From assembly GCA_049603715.1 (NCBI GenBank), contig JBMYSW010000009.1, positions 1 to 64,000 of the forward strand: DNA of 64,000 bases. The letters run 5' to 3'. Below are positions 51,824-61,089 of the stretch, piece after piece (position 1 is the first letter of the stretch; every line of letters begins with the position of its first letter). This DNA comes from Pontibacterium sp049603715. Lineage in GTDB: Bacteria > Pseudomonadota > Gammaproteobacteria > Pseudomonadales > Balneatricaceae. The translations under genes were made by a program, and so were the position numbers. The notes under the pieces are model-generated. The model made no database searches. It saw only the letters and a program-made list of their open reading frames with translations, and was not told where the DNA came from.

Positions 51824-53293
51824 ATGAAGTTTATCGTCAAGCTATTTCCCGAAATCACCATTAAAAGCCGCCCTGTGCGTAAGCGCATGATTGGCCGCCT
51901 TCAAACCAATATCTCTATTGTGACTCGTCGTATTGATGAAGAGATAAAGGTAAAAGCCTACTGGGACAAAATTGAGGTTTGGTTCAACGGCGAAGATAGC
52001 GATGGCGATATCAAATCAGCTATCGTGGATGCCTTGAGCCGTATGCCAGGTATCGCGCACTTTTTGGAAGTAGACGAATATCCGTTGGGTAGCTTCGAAG
52101 AAGTGTTTCAGCTCACTAAAGCAAGCTACGAAAGCCGGTTAGCCGGTAAAACCTTTAAAGTGCGTGTTAAGCGTGCGGGTCACCATGACTTTGAATCACC
52201 TGATCTGGCTCGCTACATTGGTGGTGGTTTGCTTGAGCATACCGAAGCGGTGGGCGTAAACCTTAAAAACCCTGATGTGTGGGTGGATGTTGAGGTTAAA
52301 CACGATAAGGTCTTTATTGTAAGCAATATCGTGAAAGGCTTGGGTGGTTATCCTCTAGGCACTCAACCTGCGGTGCTTTCTCTAATATCGGGTGGTTTTG
52401 ATTCTATTGTGGCCAGTTACATGACCATGCGTCGTGGCTGCAAAACCCATTTCTTGTTTTTTAACCTGGGTGGCGCAGCGCACGAAATCGGTGTTAAGCA
52501 AGTGTCTTTATACCTGTGGGAAAAATACGGCTCTAGCGCCCGCGTAAAGTTTATTTCGGTACCTTTTGATGAAGTAGTCGGTGAGATCATTCAGAGCGTA
52601 GACAACGCTCATATGGGCGTGATTCTTAAGCGTATGATGATGCGTGCCGCAGAGCGAGTGGCGCCTATTGCTAAAGCAGAGGCTTTGGTAACGGGCGAGA
52701 GTGTTGCGCAGGTATCGAGTCAAACCTTACAAAACCTGCAGTTGATTGACCAAGTGACAGAAAAGCTCATCCTGCGTCCTTTGGTGGTATCGGATAAGCA
52801 GGACATTGTGAATGTCGCAGAAGAGATTGGTGCGGCCGACTTTGCGAAAGCGATTCCAGAGTACTGTGGTGTGATTTCAGATAAACCCACGACCCAAGCT
52901 CGCCCTGAGCGCATCAAAGAAGAAGAGGATAACTTTGACTTTGAAGTGCTTGATCGCGCCCTAGAGCGCTGTGAAGTGATCTCAATCGATGACATTGTTA
53001 AAAACGTGAATGCTCATGCAGATGTTGAGTCGCTGTCAAAAGTTGAGCCACATCAGGTGATTGTGGATATTCGCGCACCTCACGAACAAGAGAAGCGACC
53101 ACTGAATATGCCAGGGTGTAATATTTTGTGTGTTCCTTTTTATAAGCTAGGTGCTGAGCTGGATTCATTTGACCCAGAGAAGGAATATCTGCTCTACTGT
53201 GAAAAAGGTGTTATGAGCCAACTGCAGGCGTCTCAAGCGGCAAACCAAGGTCGCTCTAACATTAAAGTGTTTCGGCCCGAACTAGATGCCTAA
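51824..53293 (+). CDS. thiI: tRNA 4-thiouridine synthase ThiI (with rhodanese domain)
   Basis: ThiI makes s4U8 in tRNA and, in the long form, passes sulfur to ThiS for thiamine. The 489 residues have the N-terminal ferredoxin-like domain, a THUMP domain (about 60-165), the AANH/PP-loop LISGGFDSIVASYM, GESVAQVSSQTLQNL, and a C-terminal rhodanese domain (about 400-489). The persulfide Cys is in YCEKGVMSQLQ (residue 459). The presence of this domain indicates the bifunctional, E. coli-type enzyme. Confidence 0.96.
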   Translation: MKFIVKLFPEITIKSRPVRKRMIGRLQTNISIVTRRIDEEIKVKAYWDKIEVWFNGEDSDGDIKSAIVDALSRMPGIAHFLEVDEYPLGSFEEVFQLTKASYESRLAGKTFKVRVKRAGHHDFESPDLARYIGGGLLEHTEAVGVNLKNPDVWVDVEVKHDKVFIVSNIVKGLGGYPLGTQPAVLSLISGGFDSIVASYMTMRRGCKTHFLFFNLGGAAHEIGVKQVSLYLWEKYGSSARVKFISVPFDEVVGEIIQSVDNAHMGVILKRMMMRAAERVAPIAKAEALVTGESVAQVSSQTLQNLQLIDQVTEKLILRPLVVSDKQDIVNVAEEIGAADFAKAIPEYCGVISDKPTTQARPERIKEEEDNFDFEVLDRALERCEVISIDDIVKNVNAHADVESLSKVEPHQVIVDIRAPHEQEKRPLNMPGCNILCVPFYKLGAELDSFDPEKEYLLYCEKGVMSQLQASQAANQGRSNIKVFRPELDA

Positions 53294-53584
53294 CGGCATT
53301 CGTTAAAGGACAGTACAGCAGGGAGGCTGACGCAAGTGCAAAAACGTTTTGCTTACGTCATAACTATGTCTAATAGACACCTCTCCTAAGATTTGGTATT
53401 CGGATCGCTTATATCCTTTATTCGATTCATTTATTGCCTGAATGTTTGTTTTCGGCTTTAATTGGGGGCCATTTGCAATAAGAAGAAGCTCGCAACGAGG
53501 GCTGGCGACTTGTGCCAGTCGAGGCCAAAAGCCGTTTTCTTTGTGAGTCAGGGTACTGATTATAATCATAGGAGATCCCCGTAG
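53294..53584 (+). promoter_or_regulatory. Structured leader of oadGAB
   Basis: This 291-base gap holds several stems. A hairpin at 53328-53360 pairs TGACGCAAG with CTTACGTCA around GCAAAA/TTTTGC. Further on, CGGCTTT (53453-53459) pairs with AAAGCCG (53528-53534), enclosing two small hairpins: CTCG-CAA-CGAG (53489-53499) and CTGGC-GACTTGT-GCCAG (53502-53518). The result is a possible three-way junction about 50 bases before oadG. I do not recognise a known riboswitch. Nothing here looks like a real gene. Confidence 0.45.
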
Positions 53585-53824
53585 ATGGATAACATAGTCT
53601 CTGAAGGCCTTAACCTCATGGTCTTTGGTATGGGCTTTGTGTTTGTTTTTTTAACGCTACTCGTGTTCGTAACCACAGGAATGTCTGCTTTTGTCAGCCG
53701 TTTCTTTCCGGCTCCAGCACCTGTGCCCGCTAAAAAAGCAGCACCAGCACCAACCAAATCGGCCAACGATGACCAGCTAGTAGCGGTGATATCTGCTGCT
53801 GTGCATCAATATCGTTCTAAATAA
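53585..53824 (+). CDS. oadG: Oxaloacetate decarboxylase gamma subunit
   Basis: OadG anchors and stabilises the Na+-pumping oxaloacetate decarboxylase. The 79 residues have one transmembrane segment (about 8-34, LNLMVFGMGFVFVFLTLLVF), a Pro/Ala-rich linker (PAPAPVPAKKAAPAP) and a C-terminal segment VAVISAAVHQYRSK typical of OadG. AGGAGATC precedes the ATG. It heads oadGAB; the three subunits together couple oxaloacetate decarboxylation to sodium export. Confidence 0.92.
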   Translation: MDNIVSEGLNLMVFGMGFVFVFLTLLVFVTTGMSAFVSRFFPAPAPVPAKKAAPAPTKSANDDQLVAVISAAVHQYRSK

Positions 53825-53871
53825 TTTATTAAAACTAAAAGTAGTATCTAACCGATATTAAAGGCCTTTTT

Positions 53872-55650
53872 ATGTCCGACACAAAAAAACCTTTAGGCAT
53901 CACAGACGTAGTATTACGTGATGCGCACCAATCCTTGTTCGCAACACGTATGCGCTTAGACGACATGTTGCCAATTGCCCAAAAATTAGATGAAGTTGGT
54001 TTTTGGTCTCTTGAAAGCTGGGGTGGTGCAACCTTTGATTCGTGTATTCGTTTCATTGGTGAAGACCCTTGGGAGCGTATTCGCCTTCTTAAAGAAGCAA
54101 TGCCAAACACCCGTCAGCAAATGCTATTACGTGGCCAAAACCTTTTGGGCTACCGTCATTATGCTGATGATGTTGTAGAAAAGTTTGTTGAACGCGCCGC
54201 TAAAAATGGCGTAGACGTGTTCCGTATTTTTGATGCAATGAACGATCCGCGTAACCTTGAAACAGCTATCAAGGCTGTTAAAGCGACAGGTAAGCATGCG
54301 CAGGGTACTATTTCTTACACCAAGAGCCCCGTACACAGCATTGATATGTGGGTAGACTACGCTAAAACCCTTGAAGACGCGGGTGCAGAGTCTATCGCTA
54401 TCAAAGACATGTCCGGTATTTTGACGCCTTACGACGCGTTTGACTTGGTGTCTCGTCTTAAGTCGCAAACAGACCTTGAAGTGCAACTACACGCGCACGC
54501 AACGTCTGGTTTGTCTGATATGACAATTCTTAAAGCCGCGGAAGCGGGTATTGACCGCGTAGACACTGCAATCTCTTCTATGTCCATGACCTACGGCCAC
54601 ACCTCAACTGAGTCAGTTGTTGCTGCGTTGGCAGGTACTGATCGCGACACTGGCTTGGATATTAACAAGCTAGAAGAAATTGCTGGTTACTTCCGTGAAG
54701 TACGTAAAAAGTACGCGAAGTTTGAAGGCTCGTTACGTGGTACAGACTCACGTATCTTGGTCGCTCAAGTACCAGGCGGCATGTTGACTAACATGGAAAA
54801 CCAGCTTCGCGAACAAAATGCTTCAGACAAGTTTGATGAAGTATTGGCTGAGATTCCACGTGTGCGCGAAGACCTCGGTTGGATCCCTCTAGTAACGCCT
54901 ACATCTCAAATCGTAGGTACCCAAGCCGTTATTAACGTGCTGATGGGTGAGCGTTACAAAACTATTTCTAAAGAAGTGCAAGGCATCCTCAAGGGTGAGT
55001 ATGGCTCGGCTCCTTCAAGCTACAACGCAGAACTACAAGCGCGTGTACTTGACGGTGGTGAAGCAATCACCTGTCGCCCAGCAGATCAGCTTGCTCCAGA
55101 AATGGACAAACTACTGACTGAACTTCGTGATATCGCTAAAGAGTCTGGCATTAGCTTGGCCCAAGGCGAAGACGAAATCGACGATGTACTTACTTACGCT
55201 TTGTTCCCACAAGTGGGTTTGAAATTCTTAGAAAATCGCGGCAATCCAGAGGCCTTTGAGCCTGCGCCGACTTTAGAGGATGCTTTAGCTATGTCTGCTC
55301 CAAAAAATACAGGTCCACAGGTTTACACTATCGCTGTTAACGGCCAAAACTACGTTGTTCAAGTCACTGAAGGTGGCGACATTTCTGCTGTTGCGCCGGC
55401 TGCAGCGCCTGCCGCTGCTGCACCTGCGGCTAGCGGTGGTGAGCCAGTAGCTGCTCCACTTGCCGGTAACATTTGGAAAGTAGAAGTTAGCCCAGGCCAG
55501 GCGGTTCAAGCGGGTGACGTTCTCGTTATCCTTGAAGCGATGAAGATGGAAACAGAAGTGCGTGCTGCACATGCTGGTACTGTTACAAGCGTTGACGTTG
55601 CACCAGGTGATGCTGTGCAAGTTGGCGACAGCCTGCTCACGCTTGCATAA
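53872..55650 (+). CDS. oadA: Oxaloacetate decarboxylase alpha subunit
   Basis: OadA transfers the carboxyl group of oxaloacetate to its own biotin. The 592 residues have the carboxyltransferase barrel (about 1-460) starting GITDVVLRDAHQSLFATRMR, with RIFDAMNDPRNL, the metal site region HAHATSGLSDM and the AIKDMSG motif with the carbamylated-Lys position. An Ala/Pro-rich hinge (about 490-522) and the biotinyl domain with EAMKMETEV (biotin Lys558) follow. The GGLD-like recognition of oxaloacetate versus pyruvate cannot be told from sequence, but the oadG/oadB context settles it. Confidence 0.95.
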   Translation: MSDTKKPLGITDVVLRDAHQSLFATRMRLDDMLPIAQKLDEVGFWSLESWGGATFDSCIRFIGEDPWERIRLLKEAMPNTRQQMLLRGQNLLGYRHYADDVVEKFVERAAKNGVDVFRIFDAMNDPRNLETAIKAVKATGKHAQGTISYTKSPVHSIDMWVDYAKTLEDAGAESIAIKDMSGILTPYDAFDLVSRLKSQTDLEVQLHAHATSGLSDMTILKAAEAGIDRVDTAISSMSMTYGHTSTESVVAALAGTDRDTGLDINKLEEIAGYFREVRKKYAKFEGSLRGTDSRILVAQVPGGMLTNMENQLREQNASDKFDEVLAEIPRVREDLGWIPLVTPTSQIVGTQAVINVLMGERYKTISKEVQGILKGEYGSAPSSYNAELQARVLDGGEAITCRPADQLAPEMDKLLTELRDIAKESGISLAQGEDEIDDVLTYALFPQVGLKFLENRGNPEAFEPAPTLEDALAMSAPKNTGPQVYTIAVNGQNYVVQVTEGGDISAVAPAAAPAAAAPAASGGEPVAAPLAGNIWKVEVSPGQAVQAGDVLVILEAMKMETEVRAAHAGTVTSVDVAPGDAVQVGDSLLTLA

Positions 55651-55663
55651 GTAGGACAGCCAC

Positions 55664-56965
55664 ATGGAACAGTTACTTCAACTCTGGACGGCATCAGGTA
55701 TTTACAACCTGACGTCGGGCCAATTCGTGATGATCGTGGTCGGCATGCTATTGTTGTACCTCGCGATTGCGAAAAACTTTGAGCCTTTGTTGCTTGTGCC
55801 AATCGGCTTTGGCGGCATTATGGCAAACATCCCAGAAGCAGGCCTAGCCTACTCTGCGGTTGAAAATGCAGTGCATTTTGCGGTGCCAGAGGTCATGCAA
55901 GGTCTTGCGTCGGCGCTTAACATTGCAAGCACAGACCCACACGACGTTCTGCATGCATACCATAGCTCTACAGCTAGCGAGCATGCGGCAGCAATCAACG
56001 TTGCATTAGACGGTGGATACAACAACGGTATGTTGTACAACTTCTACTCTGTTGCGATTGCTTCTGGTGTGGCACCTCTGCTTATCTTTATGGGTGTAGG
56101 TGCAATGACTGACTTTGGTCCATTGCTAGCAAACCCTAAAACCCTATTCTTGGGTGCGGCTGCTCAGTTCGGTATCTTTGCTACCGTACTAGGTGCTGTG
56201 GGTATGAGCGCGCTAGGCATCATGGACTTTAATGTTCAAGAAGCTGCTGCAATTGGTATCATCGGTGGTGCCGACGGCCCAACAGCTATTTACGTAACGA
56301 GCCTGCTAGCGCCTCACCTATTGGGTGCAATCGCAGTAGCAGCATACTCTTACATGGCGTTGGTTCCGTTGATTCAACCGCCTATTATGCGTGCGCTAAC
56401 CACTGAAGCCGAGCGTAAAATTGCGATGCACCAGTTGCGCCCGGTTTCTCGCCTAGAAAAAATCATGTTCCCAATTGCATTGCTAATTTTGGTTGCTTTG
56501 TTGCTTCCAGATGCAGCGCCGCTGCTGGGCATGTTCTGTTTCGGTAACCTAATGCGTGAAAGTGGCGTGGTTGATCGTCTGAGCGATACTGCTCAAAACG
56601 CGTTGATCAACATCGTGACTATCTTCTTGGGCTTGTCAGTAGGTTCTAAGCTATCTGCTGATAAGTTCCTAGATATCACTACGTTGGGTATCTTGGCACT
56701 GGGTATCGTGGCATTTGGTATCGGTACTGCGTGTGGTGTACTAATGGCGAAGTTTATGAACAAACTTGCTGGTGGTAACTCCATCAACCCACTGATTGGT
56801 TCTGCAGGTGTATCTGCGGTACCAATGGCGGCGCGTGTTTCGAACAAGCTAGGTTTAGAGGCTAACTCTCAAAACTTCTTGTTGATGCATGCCATGGGTC
56901 CGAACGTAGCAGGTGTTATTGGTTCAGCGGTTGCTGCGGGTGTCATGATTAAATTCGTGAGCTAA
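55664..56965 (+). CDS. oadB: Oxaloacetate decarboxylase beta subunit (Na+ pump)
   Basis: OadB is the membrane subunit that decarboxylates carboxybiotin and exports Na+. The 433 residues have about nine transmembrane segments. Family signatures are the conserved Asp region GGADGPTAIYVTSLLAP, PIGFGGIMANIP, FCFGNLMRESGVVDRLSDTAQN and SAVPMAARVSN with QNFLLMHAMGPNVAGVIGSA-type sequence near the end. It follows oadA after 13 bases and is closed by a strong terminator. A sodium-motive role fits a marine host. Confidence 0.95.
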   Translation: MEQLLQLWTASGIYNLTSGQFVMIVVGMLLLYLAIAKNFEPLLLVPIGFGGIMANIPEAGLAYSAVENAVHFAVPEVMQGLASALNIASTDPHDVLHAYHSSTASEHAAAINVALDGGYNNGMLYNFYSVAIASGVAPLLIFMGVGAMTDFGPLLANPKTLFLGAAAQFGIFATVLGAVGMSALGIMDFNVQEAAAIGIIGGADGPTAIYVTSLLAPHLLGAIAVAAYSYMALVPLIQPPIMRALTTEAERKIAMHQLRPVSRLEKIMFPIALLILVALLLPDAAPLLGMFCFGNLMRESGVVDRLSDTAQNALINIVTIFLGLSVGSKLSADKFLDITTLGILALGIVAFGIGTACGVLMAKFMNKLAGGNSINPLIGSAGVSAVPMAARVSNKLGLEANSQNFLLMHAMGPNVAGVIGSAVAAGVMIKFVS

Positions 56966-56984
56966 GCGACTGTAACACCTTTTT

Positions 56985-57010
56985 AAAAGCCACCCTCGGG
57001 TGGCTTTTTT
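56985..57010. terminator. Terminator after oadB
   Basis: AAAAGCCACCC and GGGTGGCTTTT form an 11-bp arm pair with a two-base spacer (effective tetraloop), followed by TTTTTT. The A/T symmetry would let it work in both directions, but both neighbours are on the plus strand. Confidence 0.9.
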
Positions 57011-57135
57011 GCGTTTGAGGGTGGCAAATTATTTAAAATGGCAGCTATACATGCGTTAAAGCTTACCTATACTAGAAGGTGGACTTAGATGGCAAGGAGC
57101 AGTGAGTTGTCTGCCAAGGGTGAGGTTAGCAGTTA

Positions 57136-58800
57136 ATGGCATCAGCAAATAAACCTGTGGACTACAGCCGCAAGCGCGTGCTACTTGTTGAGAGTAGCTC
57201 GACGCTGCGCTCGGCTATTTCTCAGATGTTGCGTACGCTAGGTGTCCATAACCTTCAAGCGACAGGTAACTACCGTGAAATTGGCGCACGGCTTGAGTAC
57301 GAGCGTTTCGACTTTATCCTGATCGCACACAACGAAAGCGATAAGGTGTCGGGTCTGCAAGTTCTGGAAGAAGCACGCTTGAAGCGCTGGACTGGGCCAG
57401 GCACAGACTGGATCTTGCTTACAGGTAATGCCTCGCAGGAGACGGTATTACATGCGATTGATAATGAGCCTGATGCCATGCTCAGTAAGCCGTTTAGTGT
57501 TGCCGACCTAAAAAAGCGAATGGATGCCTTGTGGCTGCGACAAGAAGCTTTTAAGGCGGTGACCCAAGCGGCTGATAATGGCGATATCATCGAAGCCGCT
57601 AAGCTGTGCCTCACACGATTTTCTATTCACAGTCCTTATCGTGAAGAGGCTGAGCTGCGTGCCTGTGAATATTTTTTAGATATGGGCGAATACGCGCAGG
57701 TTAAGCAAATCGCCGAGCGCCTTTACTGGCGTGCCGAGCGCAAAGAGCCGGGTTTATTGCTGGCCCGTGCATTATTACATCTGGGGCAGTTAGACGAGGC
57801 GTTTGAGTTGCTCCAAAAGCTGATTCAGAAAAACCCGCTTTACCTTGCCCCCTATGACTTACTTGCCATGATCTTTGACCTTAAAGGCGACGTCTCTTCG
57901 GCCCTTGAGGTGATGAAGTCAGCCACAAAAAAGTCGCCCATGGCGGTACTTCGCCAGCGCGAATTAGGCCGCTTAGCGACCAGTATATCCGAGCTGGATG
58001 TGGCCGAATTTGCGTACAAACGCTCAATCGTGCACGGTCAGCACAGTTGTCATCATTCTTATGAGCCTTTTTTAAGTCTTGCGAATGTGGTACGCCTAAA
58101 GGGAGTGACGGATGATGCGTTAGGTCGCCAACGACAAAAAATCATTGGTGATATCCTCGCCGCCGCCAACAGAGCATTTGTGAATGATAAGCAGCTTAAG
58201 GTAAAAACCGCGATGTTTTCGAGTGAGCTGCAAAGAGATATAGGGCGTGATGAGGAAAGTAAGCGCCTCGCAAATGAGGCGGCGGAGCTTAATGCGCTAT
58301 TGGATGAGCCGGTTAACTTTGCCGAGTTGATGTCAGGTCTTAATGGTGCGCGCCCTCAGTCACCCTTTACTCCTTCTGTTGCGAATAACCCAGCAGCGAA
58401 TCCAAAAACAACGCCAGCGTCGATTACACTCAAGCCGGGCACTAAGCCTAAGTTGAGCAAAGAGGCGCAAGAAAAAAGCCGGCAAGCAAACCGCCAAGGC
58501 GTTAAGTTGTACGCCAGCCACGAGCGTCTGCATGCGCTTAAATTCTTTAAAATGGCGGTTAAGCAGGACCCAAACTATTTTGCAGCCTTGCTTAACTTAG
58601 CTCAGCTCTACTTAGAGTTGGCTCGTGACGAAGAAAAAGGTCGCCAGCAGTACTTAGACCACTTGGCTAACGCCATGGATAAAATGGCGACACTGCCATC
58701 GAGCGAAGATCAAAAACGAAAATATGATGCCTTAGCTGATTTATGGGAAGGTGGTTTAGAAGCACTACCTAGTGGTCCTGTAGGTCAAATGTTGCGTTAG
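57136..58800 (+). CDS. Pseudo-receiver domain protein with TPR repeats
   Basis: This 554-residue protein starts with a response-regulator receiver fold (about 12-130) and then helical TPR-like repeats (about 145-340 and 440-520), joined by a Pro/Asn/Thr-rich linker (about 395-430). The receiver is degenerate. The acidic pair reads VES, and the phospho-acceptor position in FDFILIAHNES is Ala64-His65 instead of Asp. The conserved Thr (LLTGN) and Lys (LSKPF) remain. It probably cannot be phosphorylated in the usual way and may act as a binding scaffold. It is the first gene of a three-gene operon with an EAL protein and a histidine kinase. No known name fits. Confidence 0.82.
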   Translation: MASANKPVDYSRKRVLLVESSSTLRSAISQMLRTLGVHNLQATGNYREIGARLEYERFDFILIAHNESDKVSGLQVLEEARLKRWTGPGTDWILLTGNASQETVLHAIDNEPDAMLSKPFSVADLKKRMDALWLRQEAFKAVTQAADNGDIIEAAKLCLTRFSIHSPYREEAELRACEYFLDMGEYAQVKQIAERLYWRAERKEPGLLLARALLHLGQLDEAFELLQKLIQKNPLYLAPYDLLAMIFDLKGDVSSALEVMKSATKKSPMAVLRQRELGRLATSISELDVAEFAYKRSIVHGQHSCHHSYEPFLSLANVVRLKGVTDDALGRQRQKIIGDILAAANRAFVNDKQLKVKTAMFSSELQRDIGRDEESKRLANEAAELNALLDEPVNFAELMSGLNGARPQSPFTPSVANNPAANPKTTPASITLKPGTKPKLSKEAQEKSRQANRQGVKLYASHERLHALKFFKMAVKQDPNYFAALLNLAQLYLELARDEEKGRQQYLDHLANAMDKMATLPSSEDQKRKYDALADLWEGGLEALPSGPVGQMLR

Positions 58801-58845
58801 GAACAGAAAGAGAGTCGTTCCGTCTAAACATATCGAGGATATGGA

Positions 58846-61089
58846 ATGCCAAATAACGATCTTTTTGTATTTACTGATGAAAAGGCGGCCAACGATGAGC
58901 CCATGGTCGCGGCTAAACGCTGGAAGGTTTTATCAGTTGAAGATGATCCTCACTATCAAGCGAGCTTGGTGAATAGCTTAAAAGGGTTTTCTTACGATGG
59001 CTTGCCTGTCGAGGTGCTTACGGCGACAACAGCGCTTGAAGCCTCTTATTTGCTGTCGTCAGATAACGATATTTGCCTAGTCTTGCTCGATGTTGTTATG
59101 GAAGATGATGATGCAGGCTTACGCCTAGTGAATGTCGTGCGCGACGTTATTGGTAATGCGGCGATTCGTATCGTGTTGTTGACAGGGCAGCCTGGCATGG
59201 CGCCTCAGCGTGATGTTATGGCGCAATATGATATCAATGAATACTGGAACAAAGCCGATTTAACGGGTGAGAAGCTGTCGTCAGTGGTCGCCAGTAATTT
59301 GCGCACTTACCGTCTTGTGAGTGACTTACAGGCCGCACGCAAAGGCTTACAGATGCTGGTGGATGCCTCGCGTGCCCTGACCGATAAACGAGATCTTAAG
59401 CGCTTTTCAAATAGTGTGCTGGAGCATATCGGTAAACTGATATCAGTAGATGCAAAATTGATTTGCCTGAGCTTAGGTGAGCAAGAATCGCTTTCGCAAT
59501 CTCAAGTTGTCGCAGCAAGTCGCGAGTACTCAGGTTACGTCGGCAAAAATAGTCGACTAACAGCAGGACTTCTGGCGATGGTGTCAGATGAAGTAAACGA
59601 AGCGATGGAGGAGGCGCTGCTTAGAAAAGGCCATCGTTTTGGTACTGACCTCAGCGTGCTTTACTTTGATAATCAAGACTTAGATTCCGGTCAGTATTTG
59701 GTTGTGGTCGAGGCCAGCCTGAAAGATAAAGAAGACTTGGTGTATTTACTTCAGGCCTACAGCGAAAATATTCAAACTGGCTTTTCGAATATCGCTCTTA
59801 TTAACCGCCTCAACCACCTCGCTTATTATGATCAAGAGCTCAATGTATTAAACACTACGTGGCTTAAGCGTGAGCTTTTCCTCATGCCTGTTGCTGAGCG
59901 CAGCCAAAGTTTTTTGATCTACGTTGATATTTGTGACTTTAATGCGATTGAAATCAGCTTTGGTAGTGGCTACTCGCAAATGCTGCTGACCGAAGTGTAT
60001 AAGCGGTTACGTCAATGGGGCGCGCATGCGAGGGGTGTCGCTCGTACGGGCAATGATGCCTTTGCTTTACTATTTAATCGCGCCACCTTGCCTGATGACC
60101 TTGAAACACTGTGTAGCCAAGAGGTAGAGGTGATGGGCGTTAAACACAGTTTGCGTACTATTGTTGCGTGTCTCGAGCTTGGTTACCTTAAAGGCGACAG
60201 TCCAAGTAAGGTGTTGCAGTTGGCGAGGTCGTTGATTTATCGCGGCCTTGAGAGTAACCAACCGGTACAGCACTTTAATCCAGACCATAAAAAAGCGGTT
60301 ACAGAGCGTTATCAGCTGTTAAGCAGCTTAGCGGTAGCTGTTGAAAGTAAAAGCCTATCTATTGCGCTGCAGCCCAAGGTTAATATTCAAAATAATGCGT
60401 TAGTGGGCTTTGAGGCACTGGTGCGTTGGCAAAACGAAGATGGGAATTGGGTGCCGCCCGATGAATTTATTCCAATCGCCGAAGCGTCCGGGCTTATTAG
60501 TCAGCTGGATATGCATGTGCTTTCGATGACCCAAGAGGCACGACAAGTTTTAGATGAGGCGCAGCTTTTTATGCCTATTGCTTTTAATGCCTCAAATCTT
60601 GATCTGGTTCATGAGGGCTACTTGCAGTGCCTAGATAAAATGCTGGCTCAAGAAAATGGCCGACCTAACTTATTTGAGCTTGAAATTACCGAGACTCAGT
60701 CGGTTTCAGACTACGAAGTTATTAAGAGTTGCCTGTCTCAGCTGTTAGCGAAGGGAGTAAGGGTCAGCATTGATGACTTTGGCACAGGTTATTCCTCACT
60801 CTCCCATGTGGCTCATATAGAGGCTTCTGCGTTGAAGATCGATAAGTCCTTTGTTGATGGATTAAGCAACCCTGACGGTCGATGTGAGGCGATTATCGAT
60901 ATGATCCTCAGTCTTGGGCGTCGTTTTAATTTGGATGTAATCGCAGAAGGGATTGAGACCGAAGAGCAACTTGCCTTGCTAAAAGCAAAAGGCTGCCATT
61001 TTGGTCAGGGGTATTATTTTGCCAAGCCTATGCCGGTTGCGCAGGCGGTTGGCTGGGCAAAGCGTCATCAGGAAATTGAGGGTGATTAG
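58846..61089 (+). CDS. Response regulator, REC-DUF3369-GGDEF(degenerate)-EAL
   Basis: This 747-residue protein probably hydrolyses c-di-GMP. The receiver (about 25-155) keeps the acidic EDD, Asp82 (LLDVVME), Thr in LLTGQPG and Lys in WNKAD. DUF3369 follows (about 170-330), then a GGDEF domain (about 345-480) whose signature reads RTGNDAFAL, so cyclase activity is lost. The EAL domain (about 490-740) keeps the catalytic set: FEALVRW (Glu523), NASNLD, ELEITET, DDFGTGYSS, ALKIDKSF, AEGIETEEQL and FGQGYYFAKP. It is expected to be a phosphorylation-controlled phosphodiesterase. It starts 45 bases after the TPR gene and overlaps the kinase gene by 8 bases. Confidence 0.88.
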   Translation: MPNNDLFVFTDEKAANDEPMVAAKRWKVLSVEDDPHYQASLVNSLKGFSYDGLPVEVLTATTALEASYLLSSDNDICLVLLDVVMEDDDAGLRLVNVVRDVIGNAAIRIVLLTGQPGMAPQRDVMAQYDINEYWNKADLTGEKLSSVVASNLRTYRLVSDLQAARKGLQMLVDASRALTDKRDLKRFSNSVLEHIGKLISVDAKLICLSLGEQESLSQSQVVAASREYSGYVGKNSRLTAGLLAMVSDEVNEAMEEALLRKGHRFGTDLSVLYFDNQDLDSGQYLVVVEASLKDKEDLVYLLQAYSENIQTGFSNIALINRLNHLAYYDQELNVLNTTWLKRELFLMPVAERSQSFLIYVDICDFNAIEISFGSGYSQMLLTEVYKRLRQWGAHARGVARTGNDAFALLFNRATLPDDLETLCSQEVEVMGVKHSLRTIVACLELGYLKGDSPSKVLQLARSLIYRGLESNQPVQHFNPDHKKAVTERYQLLSSLAVAVESKSLSIALQPKVNIQNNALVGFEALVRWQNEDGNWVPPDEFIPIAEASGLISQLDMHVLSMTQEARQVLDEAQLFMPIAFNASNLDLVHEGYLQCLDKMLAQENGRPNLFELEITETQSVSDYEVIKSCLSQLLAKGVRVSIDDFGTGYSSLSHVAHIEASALKIDKSFVDGLSNPDGRCEAIIDMILSLGRRFNLDVIAEGIETEEQLALLKAKGCHFGQGYYFAKPMPVAQAVGWAKRHQEIEGD

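Noticed and set aside
53561..53566. Consensus TATAAT just before oadG
   Set aside because: A start from it would fall inside the ribosome binding site, and no -35 lies at the right distance; probably chance.
53303..53569. 88-codon minus-strand open frame in the oadG leader
   Set aside because: No recognisable family, no clear ribosome binding site, and it covers the stems of the likely oad leader.
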